From the NCBI GenBank assembly GCA_013146195.2, contig CM028378.1, positions 85,308,295-85,372,294 on the forward strand: a stretch of DNA of 64,000 bases. The letters run 5' to 3'. The notes beneath the pieces are model-generated. The model was not told the origin of the DNA and did not search any database. It saw only the letters and a program-made list of their open reading frames with translations. The translations under genes and the position numbers were made by a program. Numbering within the stretch: the stretch's first letter is position 1; each line of letters starts with the position of its first letter. This document shows positions 10,820-22,932 of this stretch, piece by piece. The DNA is from Codonopsis lanceolata (Eukaryota; Streptophyta; Magnoliopsida; Asterales; Campanulaceae).

Positions 10820-12130
10820 TGATGTGTTTAAAAAAAAACCTTGCAAGTGCACAAGACTATTGTAGAATAGAAGAATGGTAGCAAGGGTCGAACCTCAGAG
10901 AGAATGAATTAAAATGGATTTAATCTAACTATTTAAAATGCAATAAATAATAAAAAAGAGGGTTTTTGTTTTGAAATAATTGAAATTCTAAAATTAAACT
11001 ATTAATAATAATCTAAATTAACTACTAGCTGAAAACTGAATTTTAATGGAGGTTTTATGGATGAGAACGGTCTAGGTATTGTGATTTACTTGTATCGCTT
11101 TTTATGTGTGTTGATCTTAAGGTATCTATCAATTATGGGTTCGTTCGCTAGGTAAAGGATTGAGACTTACTGGCCGAGAATTGCAACCCTTAATACTCCG
11201 CTTTGGCTGTGCTTTCTTGATCCGTCCACACAGTAATTAAGAGTCCATTAAGTGCCCTAAGAACTTAAATGAAAAGGAATAAACTCTATACTCCCCACAC
11301 AATGTGAACCTAGATCAACTTCATAGCCTACGATCGGGAATCAAAGAGACCTATTTATCAATTAGGTTGGCGAGTGTATGACTTATGCATATGATCATGT
11401 AGTTCATTATACCCAAGAGCCTACACATTCACTAACGCAGCCATTATGCAATAGCTTCAATGTAAACCAATTATAATCTAATATGATAAACAATAATAAG
11501 ATAGAATGAAATTATATTAACACGTAAAAATTGATACAAAGTTACCTTCAATACCTAGAATGGAACGGTTAGTTCATCACAGATGATGAACACATCATTT
11601 GGATTGAATAAAGCATCTTCAATCTTCAACAATCGGTAATAGAATGAATTACAAAGTGTTTCTAAGTCTTGAGAGTGCTCAAGAGCAACCTAAAATAACC
11701 TACATTTCGGATCCCTAAAGCTGAGAGGTTAGGTTTTATTTATACTAGCTAGGGTTTGAAGAGAAAGGACAAAACTGCCTAGGCCAGAAAACGGGGTTGA
11801 GCGGTCGCTCAACCCATACACTGAGCGATCGCTCAGTGCCTTTCCTCCGGATTCTTGCTACTGCATTTTACGTGCTCACCCAAGCCTCCAACTGAGCGAG
11901 CGCTCAACCTTCATTTCAACAATTGGGCCTTCTTCTTTCAGCAGTTTGCACCCAGGTCCCTGAAAACTTCATAATGGTGCATAAAGGCCCGAAATTCATC
12001 ATTTTCCTTATCTTTAGCCTGAAAACTCATAAAACACTAAAACTCATATCAATAGCTTTAAAAACTCACAGAAAAGCATAATCTAAGTAGGAATATATAA
12101 ACAATAGATGCGTATAAAACACATCTATCA
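10820..12130 (-). repeat. 3' LTR of Athila-like element A
   Basis: On the plus strand it runs from TGATGTGTTT to AAAACACATCTATCA, an imperfect inverted terminal pair with TG..CA ends. On the element strand it starts TGATAGATGTGTTTTATACG, which closely matches the LTR start at 49217 (TGATCGATGTATTTTATACG). It is 1311 bp long and holds three short palindromes at 11794-11906. Confidence 0.8.
11794..11906. repeat. triplet of palindromes in LTR A
   Basis: First, 11794-11815: 10-bp arms GGGTTGAGCG and CGCTCAACCC around GT. Second, 11819-11838: perfect 20-bp palindrome built on CTGAGCGATCGCTCAG. Third, 11893-11906: TGAGCG, AG, CGCTCA. All share the core TGAGCG..CGCTCA. Confidence 0.9.
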
Positions 12131-12144
12131 AATACCCCCAAACT
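12131..12144 (-). promoter_or_regulatory. polypurine tract of element A
   Basis: Minus-strand AAGTTTGGGGGTATT lies directly before the LTR start TGATAGATG. The same tract precedes the LTR at 49217. Confidence 0.75.
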
Positions 12145-13385
12145 TAGACTTTGCTCGTCTACGAGTAAACAAATAAATACAAAAGCAATAAATAAAATAA
12201 CAATATAGAAATAACAAAAATCTTTTTGGAGAGTGACACTATTTACACTCCTTTAGAAACCCACAAACTCAAGGAGACTCAAAAGAGCGACTCGACTATC
12301 CAGATAAATACAAGAACAAATAAAACTAAACTAGAAAAACAGGAAATAAAGAAAATATTTTTGTTTTTATTCTCAAGTCCATCAGTGCGAAAATTAACGG
12401 CAGTCTCAAGCAATGATCTACACATGTGTAAGGACCACTCCCAGTACCAAATGGGTTCATTCTACCATGCAAATAGTACTATGATTATTCAAATGTGTGA
12501 ACTCCTACTCATGTAGCATATCCAAAATTAGACAGTTTAATCAAGCAAAGCACAACATTCATTCTCTCCCTATTTTTTAAAATGAAACAAAAAATACACT
12601 AAAAAGGAGAATCTACCATCATTACCCGATCACTTTACAAAAAAGAGAATATTAAGGAATCAAAAATGCTTATACATCCAACCCATGCACTTCCTATGTA
12701 TGAATACATAGCTTTTATTTCTCAGTTACTTGTAATAGCTCAGATTATGCTAACACATTGGGCTTTACCAAGAAGTGTATAAATGAAGCATGGATCAATT
12801 AACATATAATAATCATATCAAGGAGATACAACATGATAAAGTAACACTAGATCAATAGAACTTCATTAAGCTTGTAATGTAAGGCCTGGGTAAATGGGTA
12901 ACAAAAAGAGGGAAAGAAATTCAAAGCGAGAGAGCACAACTACCCAAATTCCCCATTGCTTCCATTGCATAGATACATACATTAGGCTAGGACCTAAAAA
13001 GACAAAAACTTGGGGAAATTTTTCCCCCAAACTTGCATTTTGCTATCTATTCAATTTCGTAATTGAGTGCCCATTAATCTTTATTCTTTTATTGGCTATG
13101 CCATTTTTTACAATACTTTTCACTCCTTTTACTCTTTTAATTTTCTGCTCAATCTCTTTTCATCTTTTGCACTCCGTTTCTTTCTTTCTTTCCTTCTTTT
13201 TTTGAATAACGAAGAATACAAGGAAGAAGATGAAATCATAGGAGAATCTTAAGTAATGACAATCCATGCAACATCAATTAACAATAGTCTCAATGGGCGC
13301 ATATTAGTTCAATTAAGTAGACTATTGTTTAAAGCAGCCATGCTTGGTAATGAGCATTTCTTTCTGGAATAGTCTCACATGAGAA

Positions 13386-13612
13386 GTAGATAGAATGAGC
13401 ATTTCAACAAGGACTTCCCTATTTAGAAAATTATGTCAAAAGGAGTAGATATTGACTATATTAGATGTTCCATCCTAAAACCAAAACCAATACCGTAAGT
13501 GGGAGAATTAGATAGAATGAACTGTTGAACAAGGACTTTACTAATTAGCAAACTAGGTCAAAAGACCAATGTAGATATGAACTAAATTGTAGGTTCCATT
13601 CTAAAACCAATT
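13386..13612. repeat. degenerate tandem duplication, about 120-bp unit
   Basis: Two units share TAGATAGAATGA, AACAAGGACTT, GTCAAAAG and a common end CCAT(C/T)CTAAAACCAA. They differ by substitutions and short indels. They lie just beyond the recognisable 3' region of element A and may belong to it. Confidence 0.65.
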
Positions 13613-14477
13613 TGTATTAGGATGAGTGGTCCTCGGGCCTATGCACTAGTACATTCTCAGAGGTCTATACATTCCCTTTTCTTGCTTTGTCTTTCTTCAT
13701 ATATAGACTTGAATGCAGAAAAAAAATCCAACTTTTTAACCCTAAACAAAACTAAGTTTAGAAGGTAATAATGGTGATATGATTACAAGTAGTAGTAGTT
13801 ATGTTAGTTCTTGGGAGATTTGAAGAAAAAACTAAACAACAGTAATAGAAAGAAAAACTTAGATTTGTCGTTGGGAAATGAAAAGGGTTTATAAAAAAGG
13901 CTGCATTCTTTCCTTTCTGTCGGGGCTGTGCTAGGTTGCTGTTAAAATGACTGGCAGAAAAAAAATGTCATGCCTAGAAGTCTACTCGATCGATATGATC
14001 CTGCATGGGGACCTGGGATTGGGTTATGGAACTTTACAGGAGGTCTGGACTTGAGTTTTAGGGCCTTGACATGACGTATTCCAAGACTTTCATCAGCCAT
14101 AGGCCTCATGGCTATTGGCATATTGGTCAGTATTTGTATAGAGAGCGACAAAATTTGAAAGGGCTGGAAAAGCTCCTCTCTATATTGTAATCTTGTCCAT
14201 AGATTATGTTCTGGATCCGTTTCTGCAATCCCAAGTGCATTACCCACTCAATTGTTTACCTCACCAACTACATAATCCAAGATTGATAATACATGAATGG
14301 TATTTTCCAATTAAATTTGTTCATAACTTAAGTTCTGGGTACTTTTCTCCAATCCCATCTGCAATATTCACCCACTTCTTAACTCTCACCAACTGCATGT
14401 TCCTTGATTGGCAATTATACCCCCACCCTTTTTTTATGAACCAAAGTCTTTACGCTAGAACTTGTATCTTTTGTCTA

Positions 14478-14660
14478 CATTATATGTATATACATACGTG
14501 CATACATGTAAATACGCACATCTAGATATGAATATACACTTACATACACACACACACATGTAAATTCATATATTCTGATTAAAAAGGGTACATGTGCATA
14601 CATATATATACGTGCATAGTTATATATGTGACTATCTGCATATACACACATACTATTTTA
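14478..14660. repeat. TA/CA-rich simple sequence
   Basis: Irregular runs of TATATGTATATACATACG, ACACACACACAC and related dinucleotide steps continue for about 180 bp. Confidence 0.6.
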
Positions 14661-15121
14661 AAGAAAGTATTGTTGTGGTAACAACCCCTTGGTCCCAAGT
14701 TTGCTATTGAACCCAGAGTGCATAGCTTCATTGCACATGCCTGAGTTGTTTCAAAATAATAACGCACATCACACCTGAGTTGAAAACAGACTCAGGACAA
14801 ACAAGTAGTAAACCCTGCTACTCGGAGGAGAGAGCTGTGGATGAGGCGGACGTATTGGTGGATGCTGACTGTATAGCAGAACTTTGAGAATACCAGTCTC
14901 AAAGTAACGTGGATCAACTGTTTGCACTCCTTCTCTCAACCCCTCCCTCCCCTCAACACACACACTAAAAAAGGTAGCTTTTCTCCTTTGGCATCTCAAG
15001 TAGGAATTTAAACAAAGACAGTCAAGGCATATTCTATGAACTAGTTCAACAAAAGGAGCCACTTTGTGATGTTAAAGTCTGATTTGGCTCTCCACTACTC
15101 CCTATAGAAGGATGATATATA

Positions 15122-15169
15122 CAGTGGTGTTGTACAGTGTGCACACAGTGGTGTTGTACATTGTGCTTC
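15122..15169. repeat. 24-bp direct duplication
   Basis: Two adjacent units begin CAGTGGTGTTGTACA(G/T)TGTGC. Only two copies are present, so this is a small local duplication. Confidence 0.75.
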
Positions 15170-15662
15170 ATGTTTGGGAAACTGAAAGAATCTCAGAGAG
15201 TTCTATTATACTTGGCCAAAGCAGAGAAGAAACTAGGACCCCAGAATTCCCAAACAATAAAACCTTTATTTATACCTATCAAAGATTAGGCAAGGCATAG
15301 CAAACATCAATAACCATATTAAAACAAGCATGAATTACCCAGATTAACCCAATTCTTCCTAGCAATAAGCATTCTTATCTCAACTCCAAAAGGTGTATCA
15401 CACTCAAAACACCCACACAAATTCACAATGCAAGGCAGAAACACTATCAAGAAACAGTTTTCCTATAATTTACAACATGAAGTTCAACTGAATCAACTGA
15501 ATCAGGTTGTTCATGGCATATATGTAGTAGAATACACAAAATCCAAGTACACCAGCATGATGCAATTAACCTTAAATCTGTCGGAGGCACATAATTTTGC
15601 AATGCATTTTCGAAATTTCAAAAGTTTGAAAAACAAAATTCGAATATAACAATTTAACTTAC

Positions 15663-15802
15663 ATGTTCCTGTGAATGATGACTTGTATCCTTTGATCAAT
15701 ATTCTCAGGTGGTTGCAGAACTCTACTTTCACCGCGAAATCTTCTTTCTATAGTAGACTCACTCCCACCATGTCCAAAAGAAGTGCCTCCATCTGTCATA
15801 TC
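15663..15802 (-). pseudogene. CACTA-2 second gene, distal part of split exon
   Basis: With the Tekay-like element removed and one ATATC kept, the frame entering from 25487 continues here as DMTDGGTSFGHGGSES and then ENIDQRIQVIIHRN. It ends at a strong splice donor, CAT|GTAAGT (donor at 15661-15662). No further exon is found to the left. I do not recognise the domain. The assignment rests on its position after TNP2 and the Arg/Gly-rich start of the other half. Confidence 0.55.
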
Positions 15803-18219
15803 TGTGGCGACCCCGACCCCGGACCCGAGATGGAACCGCGGGCCGAAGCGCCAAACAAGACAATACAAGAAGGGAAGAACATGCAAGGACACGAAATATT
15901 TTATTTTTAAAACTGACGTGACACAACATTTCAGTCGCAAGAGAACTCGACACAAAAGGTCGGCATTTTCAAAATCATTTCACCTGATAAACAGTTAAAG
16001 CAATAATTCCAAGTCTTCAGCGACACTACAGCCGGAACCCAAGCTAAGCAGTTAATACGACAAGGAAATAAATAAGAGCTAATAGGATGCTCAGCGGAAG
16101 ACTATACGTAGTGAACAACACACGATATACAAGGCACGGCTAACATAATTGCCGGCATCAAGAGAAGATAATTACTACAAGAGCTAATACTATAAGTAGC
16201 TAACAGAATACACGAGTACAAGTCTATACAATCCCAAGCATAGTCTAGATGACTAGCTTATACCCATCGTCCTTGCAAAATACAAAAGAAGAGAAGAGGA
16301 CTTCTAAGAACCACCTCTTCAATTGCAAAAGCCTGATCAAAGGAAAACTAGAGTATACGAGCACTGCGATCCTCAACGTGAAGGTCCTGTCCTGCTAGGA
16401 TCTAAAAAAAGTACAGGGGAACGGGTAAGTCATAATGACTCGTAAGCTACCAATCATGCATGACATGGCAATATGCAACACGTTAGGCAAGACAATATTT
16501 ACAAGCATGTAGATCAAGTATATGAGTTGCACATTATTTCACATAGTCACATAATATGAGGATATAGAGCTGGGCCGCTTCGTAGACCTGCAAAACAGAC
16601 ACCTTCATGACGTGCATGAATCGATGGGTGTGATAATACATCGATCTTCCGAGGATATTCTCGGGATAAACATGAACTCAATCTTAATGGTCGCGTATTG
16701 GTTGGCCAAGAGAGCTCTTCCCCACTGTGGCCAGCAGTGGAGGGTGTGTGACATGATCAAGTACGCCAGCTGGACTCATGCAATGCCAAGCAATATTTTA
16801 CTCAACAATGGTTAGTATGGAACGAGTCCGACAAGAGCGTCCTCGTTCGAGACAAGTATATAATCTCATCAATAAACAAGCAAGAATGAGCTCGACAAGA
16901 GCGAACTCAATATATCAAGTATGCATTTATTATGTCATAAAGATACAAGCATGATAGTCAATCCATTTCAAGAGTCTAGAATTAGTTTTCTAGTGTAACG
17001 CATGTAATAACGTCGTAGGGATCGATCATTGAGCCGGTATTGTTCAATAGCTCATTATTGTCGAATTCGCTGAGTCATTTCTATAAATCAAACCAAATAG
17101 GGTTAAACACTATTTGCATTTCCAACTCTTTTCTAAGTCATCGCATTGATTAATCTAAGTCATTAATCCAATTTATAACCATAGCTAACAATAAACTCAA
17201 GTTCCTAAATTATGGAACCCTAGATCACGTTTTCCCCAAATAATGGTCGAAAGTCTATGACCCAAGAATAATAATTATTCCTAATATAGAGTAGAACACT
17301 TTTACTTCTAGGCTTAGTGTCCAAATCAAAGCATTTACATTCATGGTCAATAATTCCCAAAAATTCATACTCTAAAATGTATCAATATCATGGTAGAACA
17401 CAAGGAGAACAATGATTTGGGCATGAGAGAAGGGAAGCAAGAAAGGGTAGCATGTTATCTCTAACATGGACCTAAGGGAAATTGATAGCTTACCTCAAGC
17501 CAAGCAAAAGACGGCAAGAAAACCGATCGGTGTCGAACTGCCTCGACGGTGGCTACGCAACGGCGGTCTCTGAATCGCAAGCGGTCTTGAATCTCTTGGA
17601 AGCCAACCCTCACGCACTAATCTCACCACGCACTCACGCACAAGCTCGCTCAAGGCCGGAGAGCGAGAGGAAATGATCGTCGTAAATGAAGGCTGAGAGT
17701 CGATGTAGAGCAATCAGCTTGATTAAATGTGTTAATGGAGTACACATGTCATTAGGTGAGTGGAGGAATTAGGTTTATAAATCTTAATTAGGCTTAGATT
17801 AGGCTAATTAGACTCTAATACAAGTGGTTTAAGTCACTAATGGCGAGGTTTAGTAAGGGCACAAACGTAATCACCAAAAAAATGCAAAAATCGCGCTTTT
17901 CTGCCGATTTCTTCATTTCGGTTGTGAAGGCCGAACAACCTTCATAATGTTCGGTTGTCATGGCCGAACAAAGCCCAAAATGTTCTATTGGCAGGGTAGA
18001 ACGATTCCTCGTGCCATACGTTAGGTCAAACAGTCCGATTTGCACGTATAACGCCGTATAAGGCATGTACAACTCCAAGAAGCATTAGAATGAGTATCAA
18101 GGGTCCTAAAACAATTATAAATGTCTCTCAAGGTCTTGGCTAAGTCCAAATATCAAAGCCCGAACAAGAACAAGTCAATCTAGTTAAAACATATTCTAAT
18201 CAGCATGCAAGTTCTCACA
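15803..18219 (-). repeat. 3' LTR of the Tekay-like element
   Basis: Plus-strand ends are TGTGGCGACC and GTTCTCACA. It is nearly collinear with the other LTR, and both contain an identical 67-codon chance frame (16612-16815 and 23736-23939). It lacks roughly 140 bp present near the right end of the other copy (around 25325-25475) and carries many small indels at GC-rich spots. Confidence 0.9.
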
Positions 18220-18230
18220 TCCTCCCTCAC
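18220..18230 (-). promoter_or_regulatory. polypurine tract of the Tekay-like element
   Basis: Minus-strand GTGAGGGAGGA directly precedes the LTR start TGTGAGAAC. Confidence 0.75.
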
Positions 18231-18244
18231 AATAGTCCCTAAAT

Positions 18245-19620
18245 TCATACCGCAAATAGAAAGGATATCTCTTTCATATCGAGCCTCTGCTTTCCCAAGT
18301 AGCTTCCTCAATGTCATGGTTCTTCCATAAGACTTTCACTAACGGAATCCGCTGCTCTCAAGATTTGCTCCTTGGTATCAAGAATCTTCACCTTCTCATC
18401 ATAGGAAAGATCAGGTTCGAATGAAATCTCATCATAAACAAGGACATGCGATTCATCTTTCAAGTATTTGCGTAGCATCGAGACATGGAATACATCGTGA
18501 ACATCCGATAACGAAGGTGGCAATGCTAACCGATACGCCAAGGATCCAATCCTTTCTAAGATCTCAAATGGCCCAATAAATCTAGGTGAAAGTTTACCTT
18601 TCTTCCCAAATCGCTTAGTACCGCGTCGGGGCGATACTTTCAAGAATACATGATCACCAACCCGAAACTCTAAGTCACGCCTCCTGTCCAGCGTAGCTTT
18701 TTCTGCCTACTCGAGCCGTAAGCAACTGCCTCTAATCGCCTTCACACTCTCACCGATCGTTGCACCATCTCTGAACCCCATAACTTAGCTTCACCAACTT
18801 CATCCCAGCAAATCGGTGAACGACACTTACGCCCATACAAAGCTTCATATGGCGCCATTTCAATACTGGACTGGTAACTGTTATTATAAGCAAATTCAGC
18901 TAATGGCAAATGAGAATCCCAACTACCTTTAAAATCCATGGCACAAGCACGTAGCAAATCCTCTAGCACTTGGATCAATCTCTCGATCGACCATCCGATC
19001 AGGTGAAAAGTCAGCATCGAAATTCAACTTCGCCCCCAAAGCCTCTTGTAAAGCACGCCAAAATCGAGAAGTAAACCCGATCTCTATCCGATACAATGCT
19101 CACCGAACACCATGTAGTCTCACGATATCCCGAACATACAATGCCGCTAACCGACTCAAACTATAAGTCATCGCAATAGGAATAAAGTGTGATGATTTAG
19201 TCAATCTATCCACAACAACCCATACTGCATCAAAACCTCGACGAGTACGTGGCAATCCCGTCACGAAATCCATGGTGATATGCTCCCATTTCCACTCCGG
19301 TATCTCAAGTGGCTGTAATAAACCAAGCAGTCTCGGTGTTCAACTTTCACCTGTTGACATGTCAAGCATCTAGAGACATACTACGCTCTTCTCTCTTCAT
19401 TCCATTCCACCAAAACTGTCTCTTCAAGTCCCTATACATTTTAGTACTCCCTGGATGTATAGTGTACTTGGCCTTGTGAGCCTCGTCAAGAACCATACGC
19501 TTAACCCCATCTGGAAGTGAACGCAAACTCTACCTCGAAAAGTCAAAATCCCATCGGTGTTCATAGCAAACTCCTGTCTTACCATCACCCAAACCATCAA
19601 TAATTTTCTCAACTCCGGAT
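18245..19620 (-). pseudogene. Tekay-like integrase with chromodomain
   Basis: Reading leftward: a zinc-finger region near 19400-19610; a core with AVWVVVDRLTKSSHFIP near 19200; LPLAEFAYNNSYQSSI and APYEALYGRKCRSP near 18850; then the C-terminal GKLSPRFIGPFEILERIG and DVHDVFHVSMLRKY near 18500. In another frame the chromodomain reads LVKVLWKNHDIEEATWE near 18320. In this family the chromodomain is thought to direct insertion to heterochromatin. Several frameshifts break the protein, some of which could be read errors. Integrase would act in the nucleus on the double-stranded copy. Confidence 0.8.
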
Positions 19621-20900
19621 CAAGAGCCTCGAGCTTCCTTAATCAACCCAAACAAAGCAGCGTAGCACGCACACTAGCAAAGATAACACTATGCTTTCTC
19701 ACAACCGACTCCATTCGCGACATCCTCAAGCATCTTCCACTCTCTCATCATCAAGCAAGACATGTACACTTTCCTACTCAAGGCATCGGCAACAACATTA
19801 GCCTTCCCTGATGATACAAGATAGTACGCCGTGATCCTTAAGCTTCTCCATCCATCGCCTCTGCCGCATGTTCAACTCCTTCGCGAAAAGAGATACTTTA
19901 AACTCTTGTGATCGCGATATATCTCAAACTTAGCTCCATAAAGATAATGCTTCCACTTATGAAGTGCAAATATGATGGCGGCTAATTCGAGATCATGTCG
20001 GATAATTCTCGCTCATGAGGTGATAGCTTCCTCGAAGCATAGGCAATAACTCTCCCATTCTCGCATAAGCACGCAACCCAAACCTTCTAGTGAAGCGCCG
20101 CTATAAATAACAAAGTTCTCCGAACCATTTGGCAATGCTAAGATAGGAGCCGTAGTCAACCTTCTCTTCAATTCCCGAAAACTAGCCTCGCACTTATCAC
20201 TCCATATAAAAGAAGAATTCTTCGTGTCAATTTAGTCATCTGAGTAGCGATCTTCGAAAACCCTCGATAAACCTACGGTAATAACCGCCAAGCCCAAGAA
20301 ACTACTGACTTCTGGTCACCGCACTAGGCGCCTTCCACTTAGTAATCGCCTCAACCTTAGATGGATCCACCGCTATACCATCACTAGACACCACGTGTCC
20401 TAGAAAAGCAACTTGTTCCAACCGTAAAGCACACTTATCGAACTTCGCAGAAAGCTTCTTCTCACGCAAGATCGAAAGAACCTCTCTCAAGTGAATTCAT
20501 GCTCCTCTCGTGACTTCGAGTACACGAGGATATCATCAATAAACACAACCACAAAGCAATCAAGATATTCATGAAACACCCTATTCATTAAATCCATAAA
20601 ACCGCAGTGCATTCGTCAAACCAAAAGGCATAACCACGAACTCATAATGGCCATAACGTGTACGAAAGGTCGTCTTTGGAACATCCTCCTCTCGAACTCT
20701 CAACCGATAATAGCCACTCCTCAAGTCAAACTTGGAATAAACAATCGAGCCTCGGTTGATCAAAGAGATCATCAATGTGTGGCAAGGGATACCGATTCTT
20801 GATAGTAACCTCGGTTCAACTGTCGATAATCTATGCAAAGTCGTAAACTACCATCTTTCTTTCACGAATAACACCGTGCACCCCACGGTGACACACTCGG
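19621..20900 (-). pseudogene. Tekay-like reverse transcriptase and RNase H
   Basis: RT pieces are YSKFDLRSGYYRLRVREED and YEFVVMPFGLTNA (20581-20838), the catalytic FIDDILVYSKSR near 20530, and AKFDKCALRLEQVAFLGHVV (20302-20490). The RNase H lies to the left, down to about 19620, in short broken frames. The FIDD aspartates are intact, so the damage is frameshifts and not active-site loss. It would copy element RNA into DNA in the cytoplasmic particle. Confidence 0.8.
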
Positions 20901-21149
20901 TTTAATGAACTCTATCTAGAAGTTCTTGCAACCGCTTCTTTCACTCTCTCTCAACTCCGCTGAGCCATTCTCAGAAGGCGCCTAGATATAGGCGAAGTAC
21001 GGCAAAAGCTCAATGCAAAACTCTAACTCTCCGGGAGGCAAAGCATAATCAGAGAAAAGACATCCGAAATTCACTAACTACCTGAACATCTTCTAATTTA
21101 GCAATGAGACACTAGTATCAAGCACGCAAGCTAAATACCCCGCACAACC

Positions 21150-21560
21150 CCGAGATAAGAGTTGTCTAGCACGTAGCGTAAATAACATGAATACCTTTCA
21201 TAGCAAGATCACCCATAAACACGAACTCCGAATACTGTGCATGGCAAAAGTGACTCTCTTACGACGGCAATCTACTAAAGCATGATTCGCACAAAGCCAA
21301 TCCATACCAAGAATCACATCAAAGTCTCGAATAGGCAATACTACCAAATCAGCATGCAAGACTCGATCATTAACAAGCACGTCACAATCTCTATAAACCT
21401 CGACGCCAATAAGCATTCACCCAATGTGTAGACACCTCAAGCACGTAAGGCAACTGAGCAGCAATACACATAAATGCTCTATGAAATGCGATGCGACATA
21501 AGAATGAGTAGAACCGGGATCAATAAGAACTCGAGCTCTATGACCGAAGACAGAGAGAAT
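21150..21560 (-). pseudogene. Tekay-like aspartic protease
   Basis: The active-site string reads LIDPGSTHSYVASHF, with D-P-G in place of the usual D-S-G. The flap/C-terminal part reads VVLPIRDFDVILGMDWL. It is frameshifted between the two near 21420. In the family it cleaves the Gag-Pol polyprotein. Confidence 0.75.
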
Positions 21561-21673
21561 ACCTCCGATCACATGTGTAGACTCGGGAACACCTTGCTGA
21601 TCAAGTGCAAAAACACGAGCCTGCGCCTTAGGACGCCCATCATTATCTCTTGGATCCGATTGCCGAACGTAAC

Positions 21674-22800
21674 CTACTGATCGAGTCGTTTCGACTTAGG
21701 ACAATCTCTCGAGCCGATGACTAGATCTCCACAAAGAAGACAAGAGCCAAGCCTAGATCTCGCATCGCCGCTAGAATGCCCAATCTTATGGCAATAAGAA
21801 CAAGTCAAAGGTCCACTACCCCGAGCCTGGCCGCTCCCGAGGAGTAAAAGCACTACTACCACGACTCTCCGATCGCTGCCTAAATCGCCCACCGCATCGT
21901 CGCCTATTCTGATTATGAAAACGACGATTGCCCTGATGGCCGGATCGATTCCCTGAAGATTGACCCCTCCCTGAATGCTGTGAGGTCACCTGCGAAGACT
22001 GCTGCTGAGAAGACTTCTGTCTCTTTGTGCTCCTCAATGTCTCGCTCTATCTCAAAAGCACGATCTATCAGGCCTCCGTAATCCTCCAACCGAAGAGATA
22101 ACAATCGCCTCCTAAACTCGCCTTCAACCCCTTCACAAACTTATGAGTCCTGTGTCTCTATCCGCACCGATGTGCACAATAACGGATAATTCGAACTTAG
22201 CGTAGTACCGAGCTATGCACATGGTTCCCTCGCTCCAAATCCTCGAACTCTTCTCTCGCCGTCGCCTAACCACAACAGCACGTAAGAAGCCCTAAACTCC
22301 ATCTCAAAGTTAGGCCATACTTGAGCCACTCGATTCAACTCCCAACTAGCCTGTAAAACCTCCCACCAATGATTGGCGGCTCCTCTAAGCTTATACACAG
22401 CTAACACAACCTTCTCCTCATCCGTACCCAATTCGTAATCGCAAAGATCTTCTTCACGCCCTCTAGCCATAACTCGGCTATACTAGCATCCGATTCTCTT
22501 CAAATGATGGAGGCTTCACCCTTCAAGAACCAAGATAGTATTATTTCGCACCCTTCTCTGTGTATAACTTCATTCCTTGGTGGTGATACTCGCTCGGTTC
22601 TGCTAAGGTGGAGGAACATTTTGACCTTGACCTATTCGATTTCATTTCATAAACTCGTCATGCGGCGATACAAATCGCCTATCCGAGCATTCATGCCCAC
22701 GGATTCTGGGGTGGAGGTGGCAACTCCTCCTCAGTTCATCAGAACTCTCCCTGGTCCGCTCTACCTCGGCCTACACGACCGCTCTAGGATTCACCATCAA
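21674..22800 (-). pseudogene. Tekay-like gag
   Basis: The gag core includes VYKLRGAANHWWEVL and PNFEMEFRASY near 22300-22400. A Gln/Ser/Arg-rich linker (21816-22037) follows, then cysteine motifs CSYCHKIGH and CLLCGDLVIGSRDC near 21700-21800. The N-terminus is too broken to pick a start. Gag forms the particle and binds element RNA. Confidence 0.75.
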
Positions 22801-22918
22801 GCACCTATAAGAATTCACTCGACGTTAGAATATCACACAAGAAACAACCCACCTAGGCCATGGAACCTATCCTGACCAATAGCTAACGACAGCTAACCAA
22901 TAACAAAAGCTAACGAGA

Positions 22919-22930
22919 GCTCTGATACCA
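22919..22930 (-). promoter_or_regulatory. primer binding site, initiator-Met tRNA type
   Basis: Minus-strand TGGTATCAGAGC lies two bases inside the 5' LTR end. It is complementary to the 3' end of plant initiator tRNA-Met. This fixes the element's orientation and which LTR is 5'. Confidence 0.9.
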
Positions 22931-22932
22931 AC

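Larger units (their letters stand above)
10820..13250 (-). mobile_element. Athila-like Ty3/gypsy fragment A: 3' LTR plus 3' region
   Basis: It is oriented on the minus strand. The LTR is followed to the right by a polypurine tract and a non-coding 3' region. That region aligns in reverse with 48000-49216, for example CTTATACATCC..CCCATGCACTTC and AGATTATGCTAACAC near 12670-12760. The matching stretch fades after about 13250. No gag or pol remains, and the 5' end is not seen. The left flank is CACTA-1 coding sequence, so it inserted there. The lineage name rests on LTR ends, tract and the long non-coding 3' region, not on pol. Confidence 0.7.
13613..15660. other. unassigned AT-rich region
   Basis: No coding frame here resembles a known family. 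The region lies between the Athila-like fragment and the CACTA-2 second-gene exon, whose splice donor at 15662 points into it. Part of it is therefore probably intron of that gene plus unidentified repeat. It contains a TA/CA-rich simple repeat and a 24-bp direct duplication, listed separately. Confidence 0.4.

Noticed and set aside
16612..16815. 67-codon ORF repeated identically at 23736-23939
   Set aside because: It lies in the two LTRs of one element. The identity comes from LTR duplication, and it resembles no protein.
22919..22930. TGGTATCAGAGC as part of a tRNA gene
   Set aside because: It is only the primer-binding complement next to an LTR end, with no cloverleaf around it. The same applies at 55801 and 59098.
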